From assembly GCF_003315245.1 (NCBI RefSeq), contig NZ_QNRT01000003.1:248947-312946 (forward strand): DNA of 64,000 nt, given 5' to 3'. The DNA comes from Arenicella xantha (GTDB lineage: Bacteria; Pseudomonadota; Gammaproteobacteria; Arenicellales; Arenicellaceae). This document shows positions 18,485-26,633 of the stretch, piece after piece. The notes below the pieces were generated by a model, which had not been told where the DNA came from, made no database searches, and was given only the letters and a program-made list of their open reading frames with translations. How positions within the stretch are numbered: position 1 is the first letter of the stretch; each line of letters starts with the position of its first letter. Made by a program: the position numbers and the translations under genes.

Positions 18485-18742
18485 ATGGCACATAAAAAAG
18501 CAGGCGGTAGTTCAAGGAACGGTCGCGATTCAAATTCAAAACGTTTAGGCGTAAAGCGCTATGCAGGTCAATTGATCAATGCTGGCACTATTATTATTCG
18601 TCAACGTGGTAGTGAGTTCCATCCTGGCGACAATGTCGGTATGGGGCGTGACTTCACATTGTTTGCTCTGCAAACAGGCGTAGTAAAGTTCGAAAAGAAG
18701 GGTCCTAAAAACCGTCGACACGTTAGTGTTGTTGCTGCGTAA
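18485..18742 (+). CDS. rpmA: 50S ribosomal protein L27
   Basis: This 85-residue protein begins [20 protein letters not shown], the conserved N-terminal tail that reaches the peptidyl transferase centre, with no removable N-terminal extension of the Firmicutes type. It follows rplU by 54 nt and ends the two-gene operon before a strong terminator. The GTPase gene obgE, often next, is not here. Confidence 0.98.
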   Translation: MAHKKAGGSSRNGRDSNSKRLGVKRYAGQLINAGTIIIRQRGSEFHPGDNVGMGRDFTLFALQTGVVKFEKKGPKNRRHVSVVAA

Positions 18743-18774
18743 TTTGGACTCCGTAGCACATTAGTGCTGCCAGT

Positions 18775-18803
18775 AAAAAAGCCCCGCTTAGCGGGGCTTT
18801 TTT
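18775..18803 (+). terminator. Rho-independent terminator after rpmA
   Basis: GCCCCGC (18781-18787) and GCGGGGC (18791-18797) form a perfect G+C-rich stem with a TTA loop, followed by TTTTTT and preceded by AAAAAA. The A/T flanks make it potentially bidirectional, but the minus-strand gene nearest to it reads away. Confidence 0.93.
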
Positions 18804-18856
18804 GTGTCTGGTGCTTCGGTAAGGCGGTAGTCTTTTAATTTGGCCATGCTGTATAG

Positions 18857-19543
18857 CTAAGAGCCAGCCAATAACCTTACGGCCAGAATCAATGCGTCAT
18901 TGAAATCCCGCACTTGCATTTTTGCATAGAGCGCGCGGAGGTGGGATCGAACGGTATGAACTGAGATGTTGGTGGTATAGGCAATTTGTTTTGGTTTTTG
19001 GCCTTGAACCATTAATGCGATTACTCGTGTTTCACATTTTGACAGGGCGAATGTTTTCGCGAACTGCTGCATTCTTTTGCATGGTATTCGTTGGTCTGAA
19101 TCGATGCCTAGGTCGCCAGCTATACTTATCAGAAAGTGGCTGTCATCTATGTCTGTTTTGGCGACGGTGACGGTTCGAAGCCCAGTGCTGTTCAAATCTA
19201 AGTACAGTTGCTCAGTTACTGGGCTGCTGGTATTGGCTGGGCTGATTGGCGCCGCCATTCGCTGTGCGGCAAATTTTATTTGTTGCGTGCTGGCGCTGTC
19301 TCCAATCTGCAGCGTGGATCCGCTTAATGAAACGATATTGTGATCGAGCAAGCGTTGTGCTGCGCGGTTGCTAGCTATCACTAATAAGCTTAGGTCAACC
19401 AGAAAGCTTGGTGTTGGTAAGTGCTCAATCTCGTTTAAATTGTTGTGATTTTTGAGTCTTTGATGGGTAGGCGGCAACGGCATTAAGGATGGGTTGCGTC
19501 TCGAAAAACTCACTACACTATTTAACTGGGTATTCATCATCAC
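18857..19543 (-). CDS. LuxR-type transcriptional regulator with a PAS-like N-terminal region
   Basis: The 228-residue protein ends in a GerE/LuxR helix-turn-helix near residues 165-225 (LSKCETRVIALMVQGQKPKQ, then SVHTVRSHLRALYAKM). The central region (LPTPSFLVDLSLLVIASNRA) resembles the start of a PAS fold. There is no receiver domain with a phosphorylatable aspartate pattern and no recognisable acyl-homoserine-lactone domain, so the signal is unknown. It is a single-gene unit, divergent from an uncharacterised secreted protein, which may be its target; that link is inference. Confidence 0.8.
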   Translation of the reverse strand: MMMNTQLNSVVSFSRRNPSLMPLPPTHQRLKNHNNLNEIEHLPTPSFLVDLSLLVIASNRAAQRLLDHNIVSLSGSTLQIGDSASTQQIKFAAQRMAAPISPANTSSPVTEQLYLDLNSTGLRTVTVAKTDIDDSHFLISIAGDLGIDSDQRIPCKRMQQFAKTFALSKCETRVIALMVQGQKPKQIAYTTNISVHTVRSHLRALYAKMQVRDFNDALILAVRLLAGS

Positions 19544-19737
19544 TCCAAAATATATCGCTCGCTGACTAGGTAAAAGCTGGTTGCCGCCGTTCGGTGCGGT
19601 AGTCGCTTGTCTATTTGAATACGCGCTTGAGCTTAGGCCTACTAGGCGGGGCGTTAACGGTATTTAAATTGTTAGTGCATGTGATGTGACTTATCTCCCA
19701 CCTTTTGAGAATGGGGCTAAACAGGTACACTCGAGAA

Positions 19738-20592
19738 ATGCGATTATCTATGTCTATTCTTCTTTTTATTGTTCAGCTTGGTTTGTCAAATCGCTTAGCT
19801 GCCATTGAGATAGACCAGTTAAGCCATTGTGCGCCAACAGCTACCAGCGATTCGTCAGTTGCTGTGCTGGATTCATCCCATACTGACATGCAAGCATGGA
19901 GTCATGTTGGTGCGTATTTGACTGGCGACGGAAGTCTAGCCCCGCTCCAAAAGCGTGTTGGCTTGATCGGGCCTGACAAAGTGCCGGGCGCGCAATGTCG
20001 TGATTGTTGGCCGTTTAGAGGGGCGCTGGTCGTCAAGCTAAGTGATTGGACTCAGCAACATGTGAATGGCTTGGAGGTGAAGAACTTCTCTGAGCCGGTT
20101 GTGTTTGGCGATCTAAAGGGTGTCGAAATTGAACTAAAGTTTCATTCTCAACGCAGCCAAATACTAGACCAATCAGAACTGACTGTGCGTTACCGGCAAC
20201 AGGTGTCACCGGGGGCGCTTAGTTTGGTTGATCATGGCAATGCTAACCTCGGAATTACGCTATTCGGTGGTCGACCAAGGAGTGATTCGGCGGCGACGTT
20301 AAATGCCGAAATAATTATTGGTCAAGACGCAAGCTTAGTGGCTGATCGCTGGTTACGTGTATTTATCCCGATCGACGAATTCGCCACGTACTTAGAGCAG
20401 GACTATCAACGTCAGCCTGCGCAGTTGCTTAGCAACCATGAGCAGCCAGTGTTGGGCCTGCGTTTGGTAGCTGAAACAGAGAGTGGTCAACAGTTGCGCA
20501 ATGTACTCGGCGATGCGTGGCATGCGGCGTTGCCCGAAACGTTTAAAGTTCTGGACATGAGTCTGTGTCGGATTCGTTTGCTTAAGCACTGA
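19738..20592 (+). CDS. Predicted secreted protein of unknown function
   Basis: From ATG 19738 this is a 284-residue protein with a probable signal peptide (MRLSMSILLFIVQLGLSNRL, cleavage near AAIE). I do not recognise the family. The mature part contains several alternating hydrophobic/polar stretches that suggest beta structure, and a CRDC pair. Earlier in-frame starts (TTG 19705, ATG 19711) would give a less typical signal peptide. It is divergent from the LuxR-type gene across 194 nt and convergent with cysG, so it is probably transcribed alone. Confidence 0.7.
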   Translation: MRLSMSILLFIVQLGLSNRLAAIEIDQLSHCAPTATSDSSVAVLDSSHTDMQAWSHVGAYLTGDGSLAPLQKRVGLIGPDKVPGAQCRDCWPFRGALVVKLSDWTQQHVNGLEVKNFSEPVVFGDLKGVEIELKFHSQRSQILDQSELTVRYRQQVSPGALSLVDHGNANLGITLFGGRPRSDSAATLNAEIIIGQDASLVADRWLRVFIPIDEFATYLEQDYQRQPAQLLSNHEQPVLGLRLVAETESGQQLRNVLGDAWHAALPETFKVLDMSLCRIRLLKH

Positions 20593-20660
20593 GCCTATTA
20601 ACTCTAGCCGTTAAACTTGTTGTTATTAAACAGCCTTGCCGGCAGAATTTGGAGCGTCGC

Positions 20661-22085
20661 TTAGTCGCTAGTGGTTTTCGCAAAGATACTAGCGTCGTCG
20701 CCGCCATCAAACCAAGCGAGTTGATCGCGCAATGAAACTACTGTGCCGATAATAATGAGGGTCGGAGCTTTGACTGATTGGCCTTCGATAATGCCAGCCA
20801 TTGTTGCCAAGGTGCCGGTATATACTTTTTGCGATGAAGTGGTACCTTGTTCTATTAGCGCTATTGGCATGTCTTCGGAAACGCCATGAAGAATCAATTG
20901 TTGGCAGATGATGGGTAAACCCACTAACCCCATGTAAACCACAACCGTTTGATTGGGTGTTGCCAATAATGGCCAATTTAGATCAACCGACCCGTTTTTT
21001 AAATGACCGGTTACAAATAGACAGGATTGTGAATGGTCTCGATGGGTTAATGGAATGCCTGCGTAGGTCGCGCAACCGCTTGCTGCGGTAATCCCCGGAA
21101 CAATTTGGAATGGGACGCCAGACTGTGCCAGCAGAGCAATTTCTTCACCGCCGCGACCAAAGATAAATGGGTCACCTCCCTTGAGGCGAACGACACTTTT
21201 CCCCTGTTTTGCGAGGTCAACCAGCAGCTGGTTAATTTCGGATTGGGGAACAGCGTGATCAGAGCGGGCTTTACCTACGTAGATGCGGTCTGCGTCGCGG
21301 CGAGTTAGGTTTAGAATCGCTGGGCTTACCAAGCGGTCATAGAGCACAACATCGGCTTGTTGCATAAGCCTGAGGGCTCTAAACGTCAATAAGTCAGGGT
21401 CTCCAGGTCCAGCTCCGATTAACCATACTTCGCCCTCAGACGTGTGCTTTGGATCGTTGAGTGCGTCAATCGCAGCCTCGAGCTGAGCTTCCGCTTGATC
21501 TTCCCTGCCGGAGAAAAATAATTCCGCAATTGGGCCTTGAATGACCCGTTCCCAGAAGCGACGACGTTCTCGTTCGCTGTGGACTACGCCTTTAAGCTTA
21601 TCGCGAAAGCGACCCATTGCCGCCGCTAAAGTGCCATAGCTGGCAGGTATGAAGGTCTCTAATCGCGTTCTGAGCATGCGCGCGAGCACCGGCGCATCGC
21701 CGCCTGTTGATATGGCGATCAAAACTGGTGATCGGTCAACTATTGATGGCGTAATAAAGCTACAGAGCTCAGGTTGGTCAACCACATTCACTGGAATGTT
21801 TGCCTGCTGTGCGAGTTCGGATACAAGTCGGTTGACCGACGGAATATTGGTGGCGGCGGTAATAAGTCGATAACCGTGAATGTCGCTAGCTTCGAATGGT
21901 CTTGCTAGATGGGTGATTTCAGCGCCAAATTCTTCGGTAAGCTCCGTGCATAGCGCCGGTGCAACCACCGTGATTTCGGCTCCAGCAGAGCGCATCAAGC
22001 GTATCTTTCTGAGCGCAACCGGGCCACCACCTACGACTAAGCAAGGTTGCTGCGTGAGATTGATGAAAATTGGATAATTTTGCAT
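20661..22085 (-). CDS. cysG: Siroheme synthase, trifunctional
   Basis: CysG converts uroporphyrinogen III to siroheme, the cofactor of sulfite and nitrite reductases. The N-terminal half (residues 1-205) is the NAD-dependent dehydrogenase/ferrochelatase, with GGGPVALRK near residue 18 and STGGDAPVLARMLR near residue 125. The C-terminal half (about 215-460) is the SAM-dependent methyltransferase, with VWLIGAGPGDPDLLT and RLKGGDPFIFGRGGEE. At 474 residues it is full length. It is divergent from ybiB with only 46 nt between the chosen starts. Confidence 0.96.
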   Translation of the reverse strand: MQNYPIFINLTQQPCLVVGGGPVALRKIRLMRSAGAEITVVAPALCTELTEEFGAEITHLARPFEASDIHGYRLITAATNIPSVNRLVSELAQQANIPVNVVDQPELCSFITPSIVDRSPVLIAISTGGDAPVLARMLRTRLETFIPASYGTLAAAMGRFRDKLKGVVHSERERRRFWERVIQGPIAELFFSGREDQAEAQLEAAIDALNDPKHTSEGEVWLIGAGPGDPDLLTFRALRLMQQADVVLYDRLVSPAILNLTRRDADRIYVGKARSDHAVPQSEINQLLVDLAKQGKSVVRLKGGDPFIFGRGGEEIALLAQSGVPFQIVPGITAASGCATYAGIPLTHRDHSQSCLFVTGHLKNGSVDLNWPLLATPNQTVVVYMGLVGLPIICQQLILHGVSEDMPIALIEQGTTSSQKVYTGTLATMAGIIEGQSVKAPTLIIIGTVVSLRDQLAWFDGGDDASIFAKTTSD

Positions 22086-22131
22086 AACGGTATTTTAGCC
22101 TACCTGACATTGATTGTGGCATCATCCGATC

Positions 22132-23217
22132 ATGCAAGAAAAAAATTACACTAACGAAAGTGCTATCCGTGAAGCGATACAAAGTATCGCCGTTGGTCCT
22201 GATCGCGGTCGCGATATTTCACGTGAGCTAGCCAGCCAAGTGATGCGAGCAATTTTACGCTCGGACGTCGACGACGTGCAGGCCGCAATTTTTTTGATCG
22301 CGTTGCGCATGAAGCGAGAGTCGATGGACGAGTTTGCTGGCATTTTCGATGCGCTTGCTGATCAAGTTGTCCCCATTACGGCTTCCGTCGATCGTGTCGT
22401 TTGTTTGGCTGACCCGTTTGACGGGTATGTTCGCTCGGTGCCTATGACGCCCTTTTTGCCGGCCGTGTTGGCAGCGCTTGGTGTGTCGGCCGTATTGCAC
22501 GGCGTTGAAAGTGTGGGGCCAAAGCATGGTGTAACCGCGCACAAAGTATATCGCTTAGCCGGTATGAATCCCTTGCAGTCGGTTGCGCAGGCCGCCGCGC
22601 AGTTGGACAGCGTGGGTTGGGCTTATGTGGACCAGCAAGTCTACGCGCAACAATTGGCGTCGCTTGCCGTTTTAAGAGATAAGATGATTAAGCGCACGGC
22701 TGTTACCACCTTGGAACGCTTATTGATGCCGATTCGTGGACGTCGGACAACCCATATGGTTCTTGGTTACGTGCATAGCGCTTACCCGGAAATCTATGCG
22801 CGTATCGCTCGACAAGCGGGTTATGACTCGGTGTTGCTGGCAAAAGGCGTTGAAGGTGGCTTGGCGCCAGCCTTAAATAAGCCGTTGCGTCGTTTTTTCT
22901 TTGAGTCGGATATTCCGTTTGATGCGTCGAGTTCTAAAGAAATTATCGCCGCCGAGCGTCTGTTTGATGCGAAACAGGCGGCGTTGCCGGCGTCGAATGC
23001 TGAGTCACCGGTGGCAGAGTGTCTGGATGTTGGTCTCAAAGTGCTTGATGGGGCGTCAGGTATGGCGCGAGATAGTCTATGTCTTGCCGCCGGTCAGATC
23101 ATATTCGCACATCAGCCTAGCTTGACTCTCACGCAAGCTGTTGAAAATGTTCGAGACTGCTTGGATAATGGCACGGCGAAAGCCCGTTTTTATGCGATGA
23201 TTGAACAAGCTAGATAG
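22132..23217 (+). CDS. ybiB: YbiB/TrpD2-family protein (anthranilate phosphoribosyltransferase fold)
   Basis: The 361-residue protein has the glycosyltransferase family 3 layout: an N-terminal helical domain (DDVQAAIFLIALRMKRES) and a catalytic-fold domain with HGVESVGPKHGVTAHKVY. It is not a biosynthetic TrpD, because no other trp gene is near and the phosphoribosyl-pyrophosphate loop is altered. E. coli YbiB of this family binds nucleic acids. I use ATG 22132; a TTG at 22114 would add six residues. Neighbouring cysG is a common partner in related genomes. Confidence 0.8.
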   Translation: MQEKNYTNESAIREAIQSIAVGPDRGRDISRELASQVMRAILRSDVDDVQAAIFLIALRMKRESMDEFAGIFDALADQVVPITASVDRVVCLADPFDGYVRSVPMTPFLPAVLAALGVSAVLHGVESVGPKHGVTAHKVYRLAGMNPLQSVAQAAAQLDSVGWAYVDQQVYAQQLASLAVLRDKMIKRTAVTTLERLLMPIRGRRTTHMVLGYVHSAYPEIYARIARQAGYDSVLLAKGVEGGLAPALNKPLRRFFFESDIPFDASSSKEIIAAERLFDAKQAALPASNAESPVAECLDVGLKVLDGASGMARDSLCLAAGQIIFAHQPSLTLTQAVENVRDCLDNGTAKARFYAMIEQAR

Positions 23218-23380
23218 TGCTCGATTTAAGCATTGTCCTAAACATGTTAAAACGCTATGAGTCCTTTGCACGGTACTGAACCTGTGCAGGAGTTTGTCAG
23301 CGCAGTACAATTCAGGGTATGCCGGACGATGTTTGGCTCACGCTGACCGTCGGCCTAACCTATTAATTGAGTGACACGCT

Positions 23381-24514
23381 ATGTCTTCCAAATCAAATCA
23401 TCTCACCGCACAACTGCCCGATACCCCGCAAGTCAAGGAAGCAGTCGAATTCTTAACCAGTATTGTGGGTTCGGCGGTTAAATTTAAGGCTTCCGATATC
23501 CATATCCGAGCTAATCATCAAATTATGATGCGTCTCGATGGTCGAATTCGGCAGGTGAAGGGTTCCCCTGAAATGACCGACGAGATGATCGAACGGCTGA
23601 TTTTTCCGATGATGTCTAAGTATCATCTATCCATATTTAAGGAAAATAATCAGGTCGATTTGGCACTTACGGACAACGAGGGTAACCGTGTTCGAGTCAA
23701 TATGTTTCGTCAGCTTGGTCAGTTGGCAGTGGTGATGCGAGTAATCGAAAATGTTATTCCTGACCCCGATGCGTTAGGTTTACCCGAACAAGTGCGGACA
23801 ATTGCCCGCATGCGTCAAGGCTTAGTAATATTTTCCGGTGCGACCGGCTCGGGTAAGTCGACGTCGATGGCGTCGTTGCTAAACGAAATCAATCGTGAAC
23901 GTTACCTGCATATTTTGACGATTGAAGATCCCGTTGAATATGTCTTTACTGAGCATCGGTCGGTGATTTCACAACGGCAGGTGGGAATCGATGTGCCGGA
24001 CTTTGCGTTAGCCATGAAGGCCGCGCTGCGTGAAGATCCTGATGTTATTTTGATGGGCGAGATGCGTGACCCCGAAAGTATTGAAATTGCGTTGACCGCA
24101 GCTGAAACCGGTCACTTAGTATTCAGTACGCTGCACGCGCCAAACTCGGCGGATGCGATTACACGAATGGTGTCGAGTTTTGGTGGTGATGAGCAGGCGA
24201 CAATTCGGGCTAAGTTAGCGTCCAATCTGAGAGCTATTGTGACGCAACGATTACTTCCCAAAAAAGAGGGCGCTGGCCGAACCGTGGCTTGTGAAGTATT
24301 AACCGTCACGCCGTTAGCACGAGAGCTAATTGTCGATCCGATGCGGATTAAAGAGATCAAAGATTTGATTAAAGGCGGCGATAAAGTAGAAGGCATGCTC
24401 GCGTTTGATGAGCATTTATTGCAACTGGTTCGTGATGATGTAATCACCGATGAAATCGCACTTACCAGTGCCTCAAGCTCCACTGACTTGGCGTTGAAAC
24501 TGAAAGGTTTCTAG
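23381..24514 (+). CDS. PilT/PilU-family type IV pilus ATPase
   Basis: The 377-residue protein is a pilus retraction-type hexameric ATPase. It has a PAS-like N-terminal domain (FKASDIHIRANHQIMMRLDG), Walker A GATGSGKST near residue 154, an aspartate box and Walker B region with REDPDVILMGEMRD near residue 225, and the His box TAAETGHLVFSTLH. The GEMRD motif is PilT-like, while the C-terminus ending DLALKLKGF is closer to PilU, so I do not choose between them. No other pilus gene is adjacent; pilD lies about 39 kb further on. Confidence 0.88.
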   Translation: MSSKSNHLTAQLPDTPQVKEAVEFLTSIVGSAVKFKASDIHIRANHQIMMRLDGRIRQVKGSPEMTDEMIERLIFPMMSKYHLSIFKENNQVDLALTDNEGNRVRVNMFRQLGQLAVVMRVIENVIPDPDALGLPEQVRTIARMRQGLVIFSGATGSGKSTSMASLLNEINRERYLHILTIEDPVEYVFTEHRSVISQRQVGIDVPDFALAMKAALREDPDVILMGEMRDPESIEIALTAAETGHLVFSTLHAPNSADAITRMVSSFGGDEQATIRAKLASNLRAIVTQRLLPKKEGAGRTVACEVLTVTPLARELIVDPMRIKEIKDLIKGGDKVEGMLAFDEHLLQLVRDDVITDEIALTSASSSTDLALKLKGF

Positions 24515-24752
24515 CGCGCAGATCGTGTTGTTTCTTCGCGTCAGTGGTGATGCGTTGTATTGCTGAAGAAAGTGAACTGAGTGGGGTCGTAAGGCTTTGC
24601 TTAGCTATAGGCTTACTCCAAAAGAGTGCAATCTAGTAATGTGGAAGTGGCTGGCGACGGCGTTGGTTGTCGCAATGATGACTCGCCGAAGTTGACGAAG
24701 CGGGAGTTGAGCGGACTTACGTGTAGAGTTACTTCGTTTTCTCTCTAACGGA

Positions 24753-24778
24753 GTCAGCTGGCACACAGCCAGCTTGAC
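24753..24778. other. Inverted repeat in the pilus ATPase-bcp convergent gap
   Basis: AGCTGGC and GCCAGCT form a perfect 7-bp stem with an ACACA loop; GTC and GAC flank it with one unpaired T, for ten pairs in total. It is in the 295-nt space between two convergent genes, where a bidirectional terminator would be expected, but there is no T-run on either side. I see nothing else in the gap. Confidence 0.4.
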
Positions 24779-24809
24779 CCTCGTCCTAAAGATCCTATAG
24801 CGCTTTGTG

Positions 24810-25274
24810 TTAAAGAGCCTTCACTAAGGCTAATACTTCGTCAACGTGACCTTTGACTTTTACCTTGCGAATCTCATGTCGAAGCGTACCTTCGGCATCA
24901 AAAATAAACGTACTACGTTCAATTCCCATGTAATTTTTGCCGTACATGTTTTTTTCTTTGATGACTTCCATTGCGTTGCAAAGTTCTTCCTCTGGGTCGG
25001 AGATCAAATCAAAGGGGAATTCATGTTTGTTAATGAAGTTTTGATGTGAGCGAATGCTCTCGCGCGAGACGCCTAAAATCTCAGTATTGGCACTTTGAAA
25101 CTCTTTGTATGCGTCACGGAAATTTTGTCCTTCAGTGGTGCAACCTGGTGTGTTGTCTTTGGGGTAAAAGAACATTACGAGATTCTTGCCCTTCAAACTT
25201 TGTAGTTCCAGCGACTCATTTTGGGTTGTCGCCACGGTTAAGTCCGGAATTTGGTCGCCAATAGAATATGTCAT
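24810..25274 (-). CDS. bcp: Peroxiredoxin of the Bcp/PrxQ family, lacking the usual resolving cysteine
   Basis: From ATG 25274 the 154-residue protein begins MTYSIGDQIPDL. It reduces peroxides through peroxidatic Cys45 in YPKDNTPGCTTEGQ. The resolving Cys50 of E. coli Bcp is a glutamine here; the only other cysteine is Cys99. It may therefore act as a 1-Cys enzyme or use another partner. An upstream TTG/ATG in frame would run into the neighbouring HAD gene and give no family-like N-terminus. Confidence 0.92.
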   Translation of the reverse strand: MTYSIGDQIPDLTVATTQNESLELQSLKGKNLVMFFYPKDNTPGCTTEGQNFRDAYKEFQSANTEILGVSRESIRSHQNFINKHEFPFDLISDPEEELCNAMEVIKEKNMYGKNYMGIERSTFIFDAEGTLRHEIRKVKVKGHVDEVLALVKAL

Positions 25275-25314
25275 GGTAAATGCTGTCGGGTTGATAGTTG
25301 GTTGGATTATAGGT

Positions 25315-25962
25315 TTAGTCGATGATTTGCCAGTGAAGTGACTGCGCATGCTGTCTTAGTCGGTCATCGGGAGTTACCGCAATCGGTGTGTCCACTTGTT
25401 CGAGTAAGGGGAGGTCATTAATTGAGTCACTGTAGAAAGTGCAGTGATCGGGCTCGATATTTTGCGCTTTGAGCCACTGTTGTAGTCGTGTGACCTTGCC
25501 TTCGCGAAAGCACGGAACACCGGCAATTTTTCCGGTGTAATGCCCATCGACAAATTCAGCGCGTGTGGCTAATAGATGTTCTACGCCCAATAGGTCGGCA
25601 ATTGGCCGTGTGACAAAATCGTTGGTTGCGGTAATGATAACAATTTGGTCACCGGCATCGCGGTGCGAATCCAATAAGTGTGGCTTACCGTTTGCAATCA
25701 TCGGTTTGATGGTAGATTTAATGAAGTCGTCACGCCACTGATATAGCTGATCAAGTGGATGCTGTGTGAGTGGTTGAAATTGATATTCACAAAAAGCCAC
25801 GATATCGAGAACACCGTCGACGTATTGTTGGTAGAAGAAATCTTGTTTTTGCTGTTGCTCTACTGGGTCTACGGCACCAACTTGTGCCAAATACATGCCC
25901 CAACCATGGTCGCTGTCGCCATTTAATAGAGTGTTGTCCAGATCAAATAATGCGAGCGCCAC
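25315..25962 (-). CDS. HAD-superfamily phosphatase (SerB-like subfamily IB)
   Basis: The protein of about 215 residues has the HAD motif I DLDNTLL with nucleophile Asp, motif II IITATND, and motif III/IV KVTRL with FYSDSINDLPLLE. The cap is small and helical, as in subfamily IB enzymes related to phosphoserine phosphatase; such proteins are often annotated as histidinol-phosphatase or SerB-like. The substrate is not evident. I chose GTG 25962 because GGAG lies 6 nt upstream; the TTG at 25974 overlaps that site. Confidence 0.83.
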   Translation of the reverse strand: MALALFDLDNTLLNGDSDHGWGMYLAQVGAVDPVEQQQKQDFFYQQYVDGVLDIVAFCEYQFQPLTQHPLDQLYQWRDDFIKSTIKPMIANGKPHLLDSHRDAGDQIVIITATNDFVTRPIADLLGVEHLLATRAEFVDGHYTGKIAGVPCFREGKVTRLQQWLKAQNIEPDHCTFYSDSINDLPLLEQVDTPIAVTPDDRLRQHAQSLHWQIID

Positions 25963-26008
25963 GAAAGTCTCCAAAATAAGGTTGAATTGCAGAATACTGA
26001 TTTAGTAA

Positions 26009-26037
26009 TGCACAAACTGCGGGGAGTTGATTATAAT
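26009..26037 (+). promoter_or_regulatory. Candidate rppH promoter
   Basis: A perfect TATAAT (26032-26037) lies 50 nt before the rppH ATG. TGCACA (26009-26014), 17 nt upstream, is a four-of-six match to the -35 consensus. The HAD gene is divergent, so this gap must carry start signals in both directions. Confidence 0.5.
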
Positions 26038-26087
26038 GATCCGATTGAGTCTGGCAAAGCGCCGATATTATTTAATTCAACAGAGGC

Positions 26088-26615
26088 ATGCAGAACTTCG
26101 AACCAATCTTTGCGAACGATGGATATCGACCGAATGTCGGGATCATTATTTGCAACAATCAAGGACAGTTGTTTTGGGCTCGACGAGTCAATCAAGACGG
26201 CTGGCAATTTCCTCAAGGCGGCGTCAGCCGAAATGAGTCTCTGGTCGAGGCCATGTATCGAGAGCTGCAAGAAGAAACTGGCTTGCAAAAAGAACAAGTC
26301 CGCTTAGTTGCCCATACTAAAGAATGGCTGCGTTACGACCTGCCCAGACGTTTATTGCGTAACCAGCGCCGTCGTGCGCAAAGCACCGGCCGACGACGAG
26401 TTAATTTCCGAGGGCAAAAGCAAGTTTGGTTTTTGATCGAGCTGATTGAAGACGATTCAGTGGTTGATCTTGCCGCCGGGCTTGAAACGCCGGAGTTTGA
26501 CAGTTGGCGTTGGGTCGACATGCATCATGCCATTGATAATATTGTTGAATTTAAAAAAACGGTCTATCAACGTGCTTTGTCGGAGCTCCATGAATTTCTC
26601 CCCACTAATAACTAA
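26088..26615 (+). CDS. rppH: RNA pyrophosphohydrolase
   Basis: RppH removes pyrophosphate from mRNA 5' ends and so triggers RNase E decay. The 175-residue protein has GYRPNVGIIICNNQGQ and WQFPQGGVSRNES leading into the Nudix box (GGVSRNESLVEAMYRELQEE then TGL). Its N-terminus (MQNFEPIFAND) is about nine residues longer than that of E. coli, but there is no later ATG before the conserved block. An AGAGG sequence lies directly before the ATG at unusually short spacing. Confidence 0.93.
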   Translation: MQNFEPIFANDGYRPNVGIIICNNQGQLFWARRVNQDGWQFPQGGVSRNESLVEAMYRELQEETGLQKEQVRLVAHTKEWLRYDLPRRLLRNQRRRAQSTGRRRVNFRGQKQVWFLIELIEDDSVVDLAAGLETPEFDSWRWVDMHHAIDNIVEFKKTVYQRALSELHEFLPTNN

Positions 26616-26633
26616 CGTCCTACGTATTCATTG

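Noticed and set aside
19549-19700. Possible LuxR-box operator in the divergent gap
   Set aside because: I could not find a convincing inverted repeat of adequate length; the CCGC/GCGG match is too short.
25987-26307. 106-codon + strand frame overlapping rppH
   Set aside because: It runs through the rppH start in another frame, while rppH has an unmistakable Nudix domain.
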